The translations under genes and the position numbers were made by a program. DNA of 64,000 nucleotides from Streptomyces sp. DHE7-1 (lineage in GTDB: Bacteria; Actinomycetota; Actinomycetes; Streptomycetales; Streptomycetaceae): contig JACJDG010000003.1 in assembly GCA_016432725.1 (NCBI GenBank), positions 6,664,001-6,728,000 on the forward strand. The letters are read 5' to 3'. Within the stretch, counting starts at the first letter, position 1. Each line of letters starts with the position of its first letter. Shown in pieces: positions 56,613 to 64,000 of the stretch. The notes under the pieces are model-generated. The model saw only the letters and a list, made by a program, of their open reading frames with translations. It did not search any database and was not told the origin of the DNA.

Positions 56613-57950
56613 GTGAGACTGACGATTCTGGGTGGCGGCGGCTTCCGGGTTCCGCTCGTGTACGGGGCGCTGCTGACCGACCGCGGCGCGGGCCGGGTCA
56701 CGGAGGTCGTGCTGCACGATCCGGACGACGGCCGGCTGTACGCGGTCGCCCGGGTGCTGGCCGAGCAGGCGTCGGCCGTCGCCGACGCCCCTCGCGTGAC
56801 CACCACCACCGACCTCGACGAGGCCCTGCGCGGTGCCGACTTCGTCTTCTCCGCGATCCGCGTCGGCGGCCTCCGGGGCCGGGCGGACGACGAGCGGGTG
56901 GCCCTGGCCGAGGGGGTCCTCGGCCAGGAGACGGTCGGCGCGGGCGGCATCGCCTACGGCCTGCGGACGGTCCCGGTCGCCGTCGACATCGCGCGGCGGG
57001 TGGCCCGTCTGGCCCCGGAGGCCTGGGTCATCAACTTCACCAATCCGGCGGGGCTGGTCACCGAGGCCATGTCCCGTCACCTCGGCGACCGCGTGATCGG
57101 CATCTGCGACTCGCCGGTCGGCCTCGGCCGCCGGGTCGCCCGGGTGCTCGGGGTCAGGCCCGAGGACGCCTGGATCGACTACGTCGGCCTCAATCACCTC
57201 GGCTGGCTGCGCGGCCTGCGCGTGGAGGGCCGCGACGAACTGCCGCGCCTGCTCGCCGACCCGGGGCTGCTCGGCTCCTTCGAGGAGGGCAGGCTCTTCG
57301 GCGCCGACTGGCTGCAGTCGCTGGGCGCGATCCCCAACGAGTACCTGCACTACTACTACTTCAACCGCGAGGCGGTGCGCGCCTACCAGGAGGCGGAGCA
57401 GACCCGCGGCGCCTTCCTGCGCCAGCAGCAGGCGCGCTTCTACGACGAGGCCCGCCGCGCGGACGTCTCCGCCCTCGCTGCCTGGGAGCGGACCCGGGCC
57501 GAGCGCGAGGCGACCTACATGGCGGAGAACCGCGAGACGGCGGGCGCCGGCGAGCGTGAGGCCGAGGACCTCTCGGGCGGCTACGAGAAGGTCGCCCTCG
57601 CCCTGATGAGGGCCATCGCCCGGGACGAGCGCGCCACGCTGATCCTCAACGTCCGCAACCGGGGCACCGTGCCGGTCCTGGACGACGACGCCGTCGTCGA
57701 GGTGCCGTGCCTGGTCGACGCCAACGGCGCCCACCCGGTCGCCGTCGCCCCGCTGCCCGGCCATGCCACCGGGCTGGTATGCGCGGTCAAGGCCGTCGAG
57801 CGCGAGGTGCTGGCCGCCGCCGGGTCGGGTTCGCGCGCCACGGCCGTGAAGGCGTTCGCGCTGCATCCGCTGGTCGACTCGGTCGACGTGGCCCGGCGTC
57901 TGGTGGAGGGGTACACGGCCGTCCATCCCGGGCTCGCGTACCTGACGTAG
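56613..57950 (+). CDS. GH4-family 6-phospho-beta-glucosidase/alpha-glucosidase-type hydrolase
   Basis: 445 residues from GTG 56613, with GAGGGTG upstream (ATG 56595 is also possible). GH4 enzymes use NAD+ and Mn2+. The Rossmann start is RLTILGGGGFRVPLVYGALL, the metal Cys and His are in VIGICDSPVGLGRR and YVGLNHLGWLRGL, and WVINFTNPAGLVTEAMSRHL is characteristic. Residues for phosphate recognition cannot be assigned with certainty, so a 6-phospho-beta-glucosidase is the family default. Streptomycetes rarely take up glucosides by PTS, so its substrate is a real question. A 310-bp gap shared with GH16 lies upstream, with an AT-rich patch near 56425-56455. Confidence 0.82.
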   Translation: MRLTILGGGGFRVPLVYGALLTDRGAGRVTEVVLHDPDDGRLYAVARVLAEQASAVADAPRVTTTTDLDEALRGADFVFSAIRVGGLRGRADDERVALAEGVLGQETVGAGGIAYGLRTVPVAVDIARRVARLAPEAWVINFTNPAGLVTEAMSRHLGDRVIGICDSPVGLGRRVARVLGVRPEDAWIDYVGLNHLGWLRGLRVEGRDELPRLLADPGLLGSFEEGRLFGADWLQSLGAIPNEYLHYYYFNREAVRAYQEAEQTRGAFLRQQQARFYDEARRADVSALAAWERTRAEREATYMAENRETAGAGEREAEDLSGGYEKVALALMRAIARDERATLILNVRNRGTVPVLDDDAVVEVPCLVDANGAHPVAVAPLPGHATGLVCAVKAVEREVLAAAGSGSRATAVKAFALHPLVDSVDVARRLVEGYTAVHPGLAYLT

Positions 57951-58053
57951 ACCCGGCCCCGTGCGCCGGCCCCGCCTCCTCCGCCCGACGCGGCCGGGGT
58001 TCGTCCGCCGGGCCGGCCGGCCGCTCCCCGTGACCGCGGCCGGCCGGTCCGAT

Positions 58054-58100
58054 CCCCCGTTCCCCCGTCGGTGCCTCCCCCGTGCTTCCCCCGTATCCCC
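58054..58100 (-). other. G-quadruplex-type motif (five G-runs on the minus strand)
   Basis: C-runs of 5, 5, 5, 5 and 4 at 58054, 58062, 58077, 58088 and 58097 give minus-strand G-runs separated by 3-10 nt, which fits a G-quadruplex pattern. It lies in the convergent gap after GH4 and GH18, and the rest of the gap holds no gene. Confidence 0.5.
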
Positions 58101-58152
58101 GTGTTCCTGCTATTGAGAGTCGCGGGGGCACCCCCTGATACACCCCGGGCGG

Positions 58153-58184
58153 AAAAAAATCCCCCCGGCCGGGAAGCCAGGGGG
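58153..58184 (-). terminator. Canonical intrinsic terminator of the chitinase gene
   Basis: On the minus strand an 8-bp stem (CCCCCTGG with CCGGGGGG, one G-U pair) and an 8-nt loop are followed by A and seven T, about 20 nt after the GH18 stop. A true T-tract terminator is uncommon in this GC-rich window. Confidence 0.85.
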
Positions 58185-58206
58185 ACGCGGCCGTGCGCCG
58201 CCGTGC

Positions 58207-59892
58207 TCAGCCGGTGAAACCGGCCGTGATGGAGGTGAACTGCCAGGTGCTCTGGCTGATGCCGGAGCAGTTGCTCACCACGCCGCCGCCCGGGCAGGGC
58301 CGGTCGCGGTTGACCGCCCAGTAGGCGAGCCGCGCGATGTGGTGCGAGTTCGCCCAGTCGCGGATCTGGGTCCAGATCGCCGGGGTCGTGTTCTCCTGCT
58401 GGTCCGACAGGCCGTTCATGCCGGAGATGCCGATGTGCGAGTAAGCGGTCGCGTCGTCCCAGCCGAACGTCGACTTCAGCTTGTTCTTCAGCCCGTCCGT
58501 CGCGTTCACGGTGTTGCCGTACATGTCGGAGCCGCCGCCGAAGTCGAACGGCATGATCGTGAAGACGTCGATGCCGGCGCCCAGCGACTGCGCCTGCTCG
58601 ATGAGCCGGTTGCCGTAGTAGGTCGGGCCGGTGGTGGAGGTGCCGAAGGTGACGATGGTCCTCAGGCCGGGGTTGTTGGCCTTGACCGTCTTCAGCGCGG
58701 TGAGGATCCGCGCCTGCACGGCCTCGTTCTCGAACTCGTCCGTGTTCTCGATGTCCATGTCGATCGCCTTCAGCGAGTAGGCGTCGATCACCTTCTGCAG
58801 CGCCCCCGCCAGCGCGCTCGCCGAGGAGCAGTTGGCGCCGAGCTTGCTGCCCTGCCAGCCGCCGAACGAGGGGACGACGTCACCGCCCGCCGAGCGGATC
58901 TGGTTGACGGCCGTCTGGTCGACGCCGCCGGTCAGCGCCCGGCTGCCGTCCCAGGCCGGGTTGCAGCCGCCCGAGTCCAGCATGAACGCCATGGTGAACC
59001 ACTTGACGCCGGTCGCGCTCATCACCGTGGTGGGGTTCGGCGGATCGCCCCAGCCCTCGTACAGATAGGGGGCCGCCTGCTTGAAGCCGGTGCCGCCGCC
59101 GGTCCCGGCGTCCGTCGTGACGGACACCGAGTTGGAGGCCGGCGACGTGTTCCCGGCCGCGTCCCGCGCCTTCACGGTGAAGGTGTACGACGTGCTCGGC
59201 GAGAGCCCGCTGACCGTGGCGGAGGTGCCGGAGACGCTGAGCACCTGGCTCGGTCCGGCGTAGACGTCGTACGCCGTCACGCCCACGTTGTCCGAGGCGG
59301 CGTTCCACTTCAGCGACACGCTGGTGGAGGACTTGCCGGTCGAGGTGAGCCCGCCGGGCGCGGTCGGCGCCTGGGTGTCCCCGCCGCCCCCGCCGCCGGG
59401 GCCGTCGAGCTGGATGTCGTCGGCCTGGTACGAGCCCTGCGCGTACCAGCCGTGCACGTAGACGGTGGCACTGGTCTGCGAGGCGCCGGTGGTGAAGGAG
59501 ACGCTGAGCCGGCTGTACGCCGACGGGGAGGTGGTCCAGGTGGAGGCGCCGCCGTCGACGCCGAGGTACACGTACGAACCCCGGACCCAGCCGCTGAGGG
59601 TGTACGCGGTGTTCGGCTTGACCGGGACCGTCTGGCCGCACTGTGCGTTGTCGCTCGAACTCACCGCTCCTTGCAGGGCCTTGGAGCCGCCGTGCACGGG
59701 GGAGGAGACGACCGAGCCGAGGTTGCCGGTGCAGGTCCAGGGGGAGAGGCCGCCCGATTCGAAGCCGGGGTTGGTGAGGACGTTGGCCGCCTGTGCGGTG
59801 CCCGGAAGGGCGACGGCCCCGCCGAGGGCCAGGGCGGCGGAGCCGAGCAGGGCGAGGAGCCGGCGTCTGGGACGCCCGAGTATGTGGCGCAC
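58207..59892 (-). CDS. Secreted GH18 chitinase with CBM and fibronectin III domain
   Basis: 561 residues from GTG 59892, with AGGGAGA upstream. The signal peptide ends near GTAQA. Next come a carbohydrate-binding jelly-roll (about 36-165; NVLTNPGFESGGLSPWTCTG), a Gly linker and an FnIII domain (about 175-258; APTAPGGLTSTGKSSTSVSL). A GH18 barrel occupies about 268-560. The catalytic DxDxE is AIDMDIENTDE near residue 377. This is the classical exochitinase/ChiC-like layout of streptomycetes. A DasR-like palindrome precedes the gene, so N-acetylglucosamine control is likely. Confidence 0.9.
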   Translation of the reverse strand: MRHILGRPRRRLLALLGSAALALGGAVALPGTAQAANVLTNPGFESGGLSPWTCTGNLGSVVSSPVHGGSKALQGAVSSSDNAQCGQTVPVKPNTAYTLSGWVRGSYVYLGVDGGASTWTTSPSAYSRLSVSFTTGASQTSATVYVHGWYAQGSYQADDIQLDGPGGGGGGDTQAPTAPGGLTSTGKSSTSVSLKWNAASDNVGVTAYDVYAGPSQVLSVSGTSATVSGLSPSTSYTFTVKARDAAGNTSPASNSVSVTTDAGTGGGTGFKQAAPYLYEGWGDPPNPTTVMSATGVKWFTMAFMLDSGGCNPAWDGSRALTGGVDQTAVNQIRSAGGDVVPSFGGWQGSKLGANCSSASALAGALQKVIDAYSLKAIDMDIENTDEFENEAVQARILTALKTVKANNPGLRTIVTFGTSTTGPTYYGNRLIEQAQSLGAGIDVFTIMPFDFGGGSDMYGNTVNATDGLKNKLKSTFGWDDATAYSHIGISGMNGLSDQQENTTPAIWTQIRDWANSHHIARLAYWAVNRDRPCPGGGVVSNCSGISQSTWQFTSITAGFTG

Positions 59893-59952
59893 GCGATCTC
59901 CCTGTGGGGATGGGGGTGTCCGGGAGTGCAGGGGAATGCGGAAGGTGCGCCA

Positions 59953-59972
59953 ACCAAGTTGGTATGGACCAA
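59953..59972 (-). promoter_or_regulatory. DasR-like operator (overlapping palindromes) upstream of GH18
   Basis: TTGGTATGGACCAA (59959-59972) matches the DasR site core TGGTCTAGACCA with 2 centre changes. It overlaps a second palindrome ACCAAGTTGGT (59953-59963). They lie 60-80 nt upstream of the chitinase start. GGTCCGGTCC repeats lie further out, near 60003-60014. Confidence 0.7.
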
Positions 59973-60031
59973 TCGGAGTGTCAATAGGCCGAGTTCGGAT
60001 TGGTCCGGTCCGGTGTGGGGGGGTGAGGGCG

Positions 60032-61159
60032 TCACGCCGGGGCGGCGGCGGGGGCGCCGGCCTCCCTGGCGGCTCCGTCGGCGGGCGCCGGCACGGCGGG
60101 GAGCGCGGTCTCCGGGGCCCGCTGCTGGGGCACGGACACCGGCCGCAGCGTCCGCGGCGCCGACACCACCGTGTAGTCCTGGCCCAGGAACGGGGGCTCG
60201 ATCACGCCCGGGTCCTCACCCAGCGCCAGCCGTACGGCCGCCCAGGGGGCGTTGACCCCGCACAGCGAGAGCTGGTGCAGTCCTCCGGCCGGCCTGGTGT
60301 TGACGTCCATCAGTACCGGCCGGTCGCCGTGCATCCGGAACTGGATGTTGGACAGGTAGTGCAGTCCGAAGCCCTCCGCGAGCAGTCGGGCCGGCGCCAG
60401 CCACCGCTCGCGCAGCGTGAAGCCCCGGCGGCGGCCGTTCTTGGTGCGGCCCACCGCCAGCCGGACCCGGTTGTCCGGCCCGGTGAGGCAGTCCACCGAC
60501 ACCTCCGGCTGCTCCAGCCGCGGCATCACCAGCCAGTCCACCGGCTCCTCGGCCCGCCGCAGCGCCTCGACCACCAGGTCGAGCTGGACGTACGGCCCCG
60601 GGAACCCGCTCAGGTGCGTGAGCGAGAAGGGCGCGCGGGTGATCATCCGGAAGCCGACCCCGCCCGCGCCGGACGCCGGTTTGAAGCACGCCCGCTCCCC
60701 GGCCGCCTCCAACTCCTCGACCGCGCACATGAGTTCGTCCGCCGTACGCACCCGCCACCAGGGTGGCACCGGCACGCCGACGGCGGACGCCGCCTCGTAC
60801 GCGGTCGCCTTGTCCTCGAACACGGCCACCGCCTCGGGCGTCGGCGCCAGCAGCGCCGTACCGGCCGCCCGGAAGTCCGCGCGGTGCGCCACGATCGCCG
60901 CCTGGTGCAGCCGGGGCACGAACACGTCTATCCCGCGCCGTACGCACTGGTCGAGGGCGTACTCCACGTACGCGGCCGGCGACAGGCCCTCCGGCTCCAG
61001 CTCGGCGGTGTCGGCCGCGGCCAGCACGGGGGAGTCGGCGTCGCCGTGCGTTGCATGGATCTCGACCGCCCGGTCGCCGGGATTCCTCCGCAGCTGATCC
61101 ATGAAGAAGACGTTCTCCGCGTACGTGCGGTTGAGCCAGACGCGTACGCGAGAGGCCAT
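60032..61159 (-). CDS. ATP-grasp ligase of unknown substrate
   Basis: 375 residues from ATG 61159, with AAAGGCGG upstream. The ATP-grasp fold is recognisable: AFEDKATAYEAASAVGVPVP-type start, the ATP-binding Lys in ACFKPASGAGGVGFR, and the metal site QFRMHGDRPVLMDVNTRPAG with the Asp and Asn of the Mg sites. It joins a carboxylate to an amine or thiol via an acyl-phosphate. The closing 40 residues are a low-complexity Pro/Ala tail. It is divergent from a metallophosphoesterase/PPTase pair, but no NRPS or peptide precursor is near. Confidence 0.8.
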   Translation of the reverse strand: MASRVRVWLNRTYAENVFFMDQLRRNPGDRAVEIHATHGDADSPVLAAADTAELEPEGLSPAAYVEYALDQCVRRGIDVFVPRLHQAAIVAHRADFRAAGTALLAPTPEAVAVFEDKATAYEAASAVGVPVPPWWRVRTADELMCAVEELEAAGERACFKPASGAGGVGFRMITRAPFSLTHLSGFPGPYVQLDLVVEALRRAEEPVDWLVMPRLEQPEVSVDCLTGPDNRVRLAVGRTKNGRRRGFTLRERWLAPARLLAEGFGLHYLSNIQFRMHGDRPVLMDVNTRPAGGLHQLSLCGVNAPWAAVRLALGEDPGVIEPPFLGQDYTVVSAPRTLRPVSVPQQRAPETALPAVPAPADGAAREAGAPAAAPA

Positions 61160-61428
61160 GCAGGCCGCCTTTCGGGGCTTTCGGGCACGGCGAAGCGGCC
61201 CGTGCCCGGGCAGGAGGGAGGAAGGAACACCGAACGGCCCTGCGAAAGGGGGGAGTTAGGGGCGCCGGTGTTGGGGCGATCATACGGCTTTCAAACGCCG
61301 GCGCGTGCAACGCGCAGGTTACGGATTCCCCCGGCCCGGACCGGCGGTCCGTGGCCAAAGATCCCCTTGCCCGTGTCCCGTGAATGTGTTCTGGTGGTGC
61401 CCACGGCATGATCGGAAGGGGGCACGGG

Positions 61429-62284
61429 GTGGAGTCGACGGCCGGGGCCGGACAGCTGCTGGCCATCAGCGACCTGCACATCTCGTATCCGGAGAACCGC
61501 GAGCTCGTGGAGCGGATGCGCCCCACCACGGACGACGACTGGCTGATCGTGGCCGGCGACGTCGCCGAGACCGTCGAGGACATCCGGTGGGCGCTCGGCA
61601 CCCTCGCGGACCGCTTCGCCAAGGTCCTGTGGGCACCGGGCAACCACGAGCTGTGGACCCACCCCAAGGACACCGTCACCCTGCGCGGCGTCGCCCGCTA
61701 CGAGCACCTCGTCGCCGTGTGCCGCGAGCTGGGCGTGCTCACGCCCGAGGACCCGTACCCGGTCTGGCGCGGCCCCGGCGGCCCGGTGGTCGTCGCGCCG
61801 CTGTTCCTGCTGTACGACTACTCCTACCTGCCGGACGGCTGCGCCACCAAGACGGACGGCCTGGCCTACGCGCACAGCACCGGCATCGTCTGCAACGACG
61901 AGTATCTGCTGCACCCCGACCCCTACCCGACCCGCGAGGACTGGTGCCGCGCCCGCGTCGCCGAGACCGAGCGCAGGCTCGCCGAGCTGCCCGCGGACCT
62001 GCCGACCGTCCTGGCCGGGCACTACCCGCTCGACCGGCACCCGACGGACGTGCTCTGGTACCCCGAGTTCGCCATGTGGTGCGGCACCACCCTCACCGCC
62101 GACTGGCACCACCGGTTCCGGGTCGAGACGATGGTCTACGGCCACCTGCACATCCCGCGGACGACCTGGCACGAGGGAGTCCGCTTCGAAGAGGTGTCCG
62201 TGGGATACCCCGCGAATGGCGCAAGCGCCCGGTACCCCCGGGGCAGCCGCGCCGCATACTGCCGATGGAGGTCGGACCCGGTGA
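61429..62284 (+). CDS. Calcineurin-like metallophosphoesterase (apparent frameshifts at the 3' end)
   Basis: About 285 residues expected. GTG 61429 has GGAAGGGGG six bases upstream. The two-metal motifs are complete: ISDLHISY, VAGDVAE, GNHE, GHYPLD and GHLHIPR. The C-terminus is read in the shifted frame (REWRKRPVPPGQPRRILPME) after adding one C to the run 62208-62211. A second added base near 62276-62280 would place the stop at 62282-62284, overlapping the PPTase GTG. In the sequence as given, this gene reads straight into the PPTase gene as one long frame, which I regard as an artefact. Confidence 0.8.
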
Positions 62285-62961
62285 TCGAGGAGCTGCTCCC
62301 GGAGTCGGTGGTGGCCGTGGAGTCGCACGGTGACCAGGACACCGACGAGGCCCTGCTGTACCCGCAGGAGCGCGCGCTCGTCGCGCGGGCGGTGAGCAAG
62401 CGCCGCCGGGAGTTCACGGCGGCCCGGGTCTGCGCCCGGCGGGCCATGGAGAAGCTCGGCGTGGCACCGCAGCCCGTCCTGACCGGCGAGCGCGGCGCCC
62501 CCGTGTGGCCGGACGGCCTGGCCGGCAGCATGACCCACTGCGACGGCTACCGCGCCGCCGCGCTCGTACGCGCCGGCGACCTTGCCTCCCTCGGCATCGA
62601 CGCCGAACCGCACGCCCCGCTGCCGGACGGCGTCTTCGGCACCATCGCGCTCCCCGCCGAGCAGGACCGGCACCGCGCGCTGTCCGCCGCCCGGCCCGCC
62701 GTGCACTGGGACCGGCTGCTGTTCAGCGCCAAGGAGTCCGTCTACAAGGCCTGGTTCCCCCTCACCCGCGCCTGGCTCGACTTCTCCGAGGCCGACATCG
62801 AACTCACCGCCGCCCCCGGCCCCGGCGCGCGCGGCGGCTTCCACGCCCGGCTGCTCGTCCCCGGTCCGCTGGTCGGCGGCGTCCGGGTGGGCGCGTTCGC
62901 GGGGAGCTGGCTGGTCCGGGACGGGCTGGTGCTGTCGGCGGTGACCGTCCCGCACCAGTGA
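62281..62961 (+). CDS. Sfp-type 4'-phosphopantetheinyl transferase
   Basis: 226 residues from GTG 62281, with GGAGG nine bases upstream. It transfers phosphopantetheine from CoA to carrier proteins of PKS, NRPS or FAS. Signatures are the first Mg motif SLGIDAEPHAPLPDGVFGTI and the second FSAKESVYKAWFPLT, with RRREFTAARVCARRAMEKLG near the start. As I recall, S. coelicolor SCO6673, of the same size, is a broad-specificity Sfp-type enzyme in the same position beside a metallophosphoesterase. No PKS or NRPS lies in the window, so it probably serves pathways elsewhere. Confidence 0.9.
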   Translation: MIEELLPESVVAVESHGDQDTDEALLYPQERALVARAVSKRRREFTAARVCARRAMEKLGVAPQPVLTGERGAPVWPDGLAGSMTHCDGYRAAALVRAGDLASLGIDAEPHAPLPDGVFGTIALPAEQDRHRALSAARPAVHWDRLLFSAKESVYKAWFPLTRAWLDFSEADIELTAAPGPGARGGFHARLLVPGPLVGGVRVGAFAGSWLVRDGLVLSAVTVPHQ

Positions 62962-62987
62962 GCGGGACGGTCACCCGGGACCGGACC

Positions 62988-63215
62988 TCACTCCCGCGGG
63001 CACCAGTGGGACAGCAGCCCGAAGAACTCCTCCTCGTTGCCCGCGAGCCCGGCCCGTGCCAGCGCCCCGTCCGCCTCGGCGAGCACGGCGGGCGGCACCA
63101 GGACGGGCCGGGGCCCGTCCGGCGGTCCGTCGAATGCCGCGCGCACGGTGTGCAGCAGCCGCAGATAGGCCTGGACGGCGGTGCGCTCACGATCGGTCAG
63201 TACGGCGGTGGTCAT
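62988..63215 (-). CDS. Small conserved-type protein, 75 residues
   Basis: 75 residues (MTTAVLTDRERTAVQAYLRL to NEEEFFGLLSHWCPRE), helical in character and with no membrane segment. It faces the convergent PPTase with a 26-nt gap. No ribosome site is strong. The composition and frame look real, but I do not recognise the family. The 240 bp between it and the next gene hold nothing I can identify. Confidence 0.5.
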   Translation of the reverse strand: MTTAVLTDRERTAVQAYLRLLHTVRAAFDGPPDGPRPVLVPPAVLAEADGALARAGLAGNEEEFFGLLSHWCPRE

Positions 63216-63455
63216 CGGTGGGCTCTCCCCGGTTCGGCGTCACGGATCACGCGCGCTGCGGCGCCGTGCGCCGCGTCGTACGGCGCACGACTCCAGCTTG
63301 CCGTCCACCACTGACAACGCCGCGCGGCCGGGCCCGGGTTCGCCCGCTCAGCGGACGCCGTACGCCCCGGTGGCACGGCACTTGGCGGCCGAAGCGGCCG
63401 GGCGGACGGCGCGTGTGCGCGGCGGAACACCCCTGCACCCGCGGTCCGGGACGCT

Positions 63456-64000
63456 CTACGCCTCGGGTCGCTGGACGCTCTCCAGGAGCATGTCGAGCCA
63501 CTCGGCGACCTTGTCCCGGTGCTGGTCGGTGGGCAGTTGCGCGGCCCGCCAGGCGATCCCGCGGACCCCGTGGTCCTGCAGCAGCCGCTCCAGCGGGTCG
63601 GCCGCCGGTTCGGCGGCGGCCCGCTCCCGGTCGGCGAGCTTCTGCAGCAGTTCCTGCTCGCCGCGCTGCAGGGCGCCCGCGAGCGCCTCGGCGTCCTCCG
63701 CGGTCAGGAATCCGGCGTGCACCCGGAAGAACCGCTGGAGCGCGTCGCAGTGCTCCATGGTCGGCCGCCGGTCGCCGTTGATCAGCGCCCCCGCCTGCTG
63801 CCGGGACATGCCCGCCCCGTCCGCGATCTCCTGCTGGGTGTACTTGCGCCCGTTCGGCTTCAGCCGGGTGCGGCGCAGCAGGTCCAGGCGCTGCAGGAAG
63901 CGGGCCTGCACGTCCGGTTCGCCCGCCGGGCGGCCGCTGAGCAGAGCCTTGACCACCGGCTCCGGGACACCGCAGGCGACGGAGAGCCGCGCCACGTCGA
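63456..64000 (-). CDS. Cro/CI-type HTH regulator, 5' end beyond the window
   Basis: At least 179 residues; the frame is open to the window edge, so the start is probably outside. The HTH is in KYTQQEIADGAGMSRQQAGA then LINGDRRPTMEHCDALQRFF, with a short linker before a C-terminal helical domain (EWLDMLLESVQRPEA at the end). This looks like the widespread Streptomyces XRE-type regulator whose C-terminus replaces a ligand domain. Its targets are unknown. Confidence 0.75.
   Translation of the reverse strand, partial: DVARLSVACGVPEPVVKALLSGRPAGEPDVQARFLQRLDLLRRTRLKPNGRKYTQQEIADGAGMSRQQAGALINGDRRPTMEHCDALQRFFRVHAGFLTAEDAEALAGALQRGEQELLQKLADRERAAAEPAADPLERLLQDHGVRGIAWRAAQLPTDQHRDKVAEWLDMLLESVQRPEA

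Noticed and set aside
61429..62961. Genuine metallophosphoesterase-PPTase fusion protein
   Set aside because: The phosphoesterase C-terminus is protein-like in the neighbouring frame, and the PPTase has its own ribosome site and start. Single-base errors explain the read-through.

Overview
The window reads as chromosomal DNA of a high-GC actinomycete, most likely a Streptomyces. The codons are strongly GC-biased in third position, GTG and TTG starts are common, and genes overlap as ATGA or GTGA. Secreted glycoside hydrolases, NarL-type two-component genes, ECF sigma, TetR, AraC and ROK regulators are abundant. From memory, the gene order (EF-G paralogue, a second pentose-phosphate cluster, a GTP cyclohydrolase II cluster, a PPTase) resembles the SCO6589-SCO6673 part of S. 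coelicolor. I could not align it. No tRNA, rRNA, CRISPR array, intact IS or prophage was seen.

Layout. 1-3.0 kb: EF-G paralogue and a class II glutamine amidotransferase. 3.1-11.2 kb: beta-glucan/oligoglucoside locus (ROK repressor, ABC importer, GH1 beta-glucosidase, secreted GH16 with two discoidin domains). 11.4-12.8 kb: L,D-transpeptidase. 13.1-19.9 kb: secreted Rhs/YD-repeat protein, then a run of tiny single-span membrane proteins and broken genes. 19.9-26.4 kb: YceI and YcnI proteins, a sensor kinase/response regulator pair, and a two-gene FtsX/ATPase exporter. 26.4-33.8 kb: a cluster built around an atypical GTP cyclohydrolase II and a PTPS-like protein. 33.8-40.5 kb: ECF sigma factor with its partner, a serine hydrolase, oxidoreductases and two TetR regulators. 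40.7-49.0 kb: gnd-pgi-opcA-zwf-tal-tkt on the minus strand, with a divergent AraC gene. 50.3-53.9 kb: an FMN glutamate-synthase-like protein, a ThDP enzyme and an IS remnant. 54.1-60.0 kb: polysaccharide genes (GH16-CBM6, GH4, GH18) with recognisable operators. 60.0-64.0 kb: ATP-grasp protein, metallophosphoesterase, Sfp-type PPTase, and an HTH regulator that runs off the end.

The strongest candidate for an under-described system is 26.4-33.8 kb. Its GTP cyclohydrolase II has Met where the catalytic Tyr should be (KLRAMALQ instead of KIRAYALQ). Its PTPS-like protein has lost the catalytic Cys and one zinc His. A creatininase-family amidohydrolase is divergent from the cyclohydrolase, and an oxidoreductase, a GT4 glycosyltransferase, a methyltransferase and a flippase-like membrane protein sit in the same run. 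Together they suggest a GTP-derived, formylaminopyrimidine-based, glycosylated metabolite separate from riboflavin. The second candidate is the Rhs gene with its array of 27-47-residue membrane proteins ending in Arg/Lys.

A major caution: about 19 genes are interrupted by one or more apparent single-base deletions, most of them inside G or C runs, including housekeeping-type genes such as pgi and tal. Restoring one G or C re-joins the family-typical protein each time. This is best explained by sequencing or assembly error, so these genes are annotated as whole CDS spans with the break stated.
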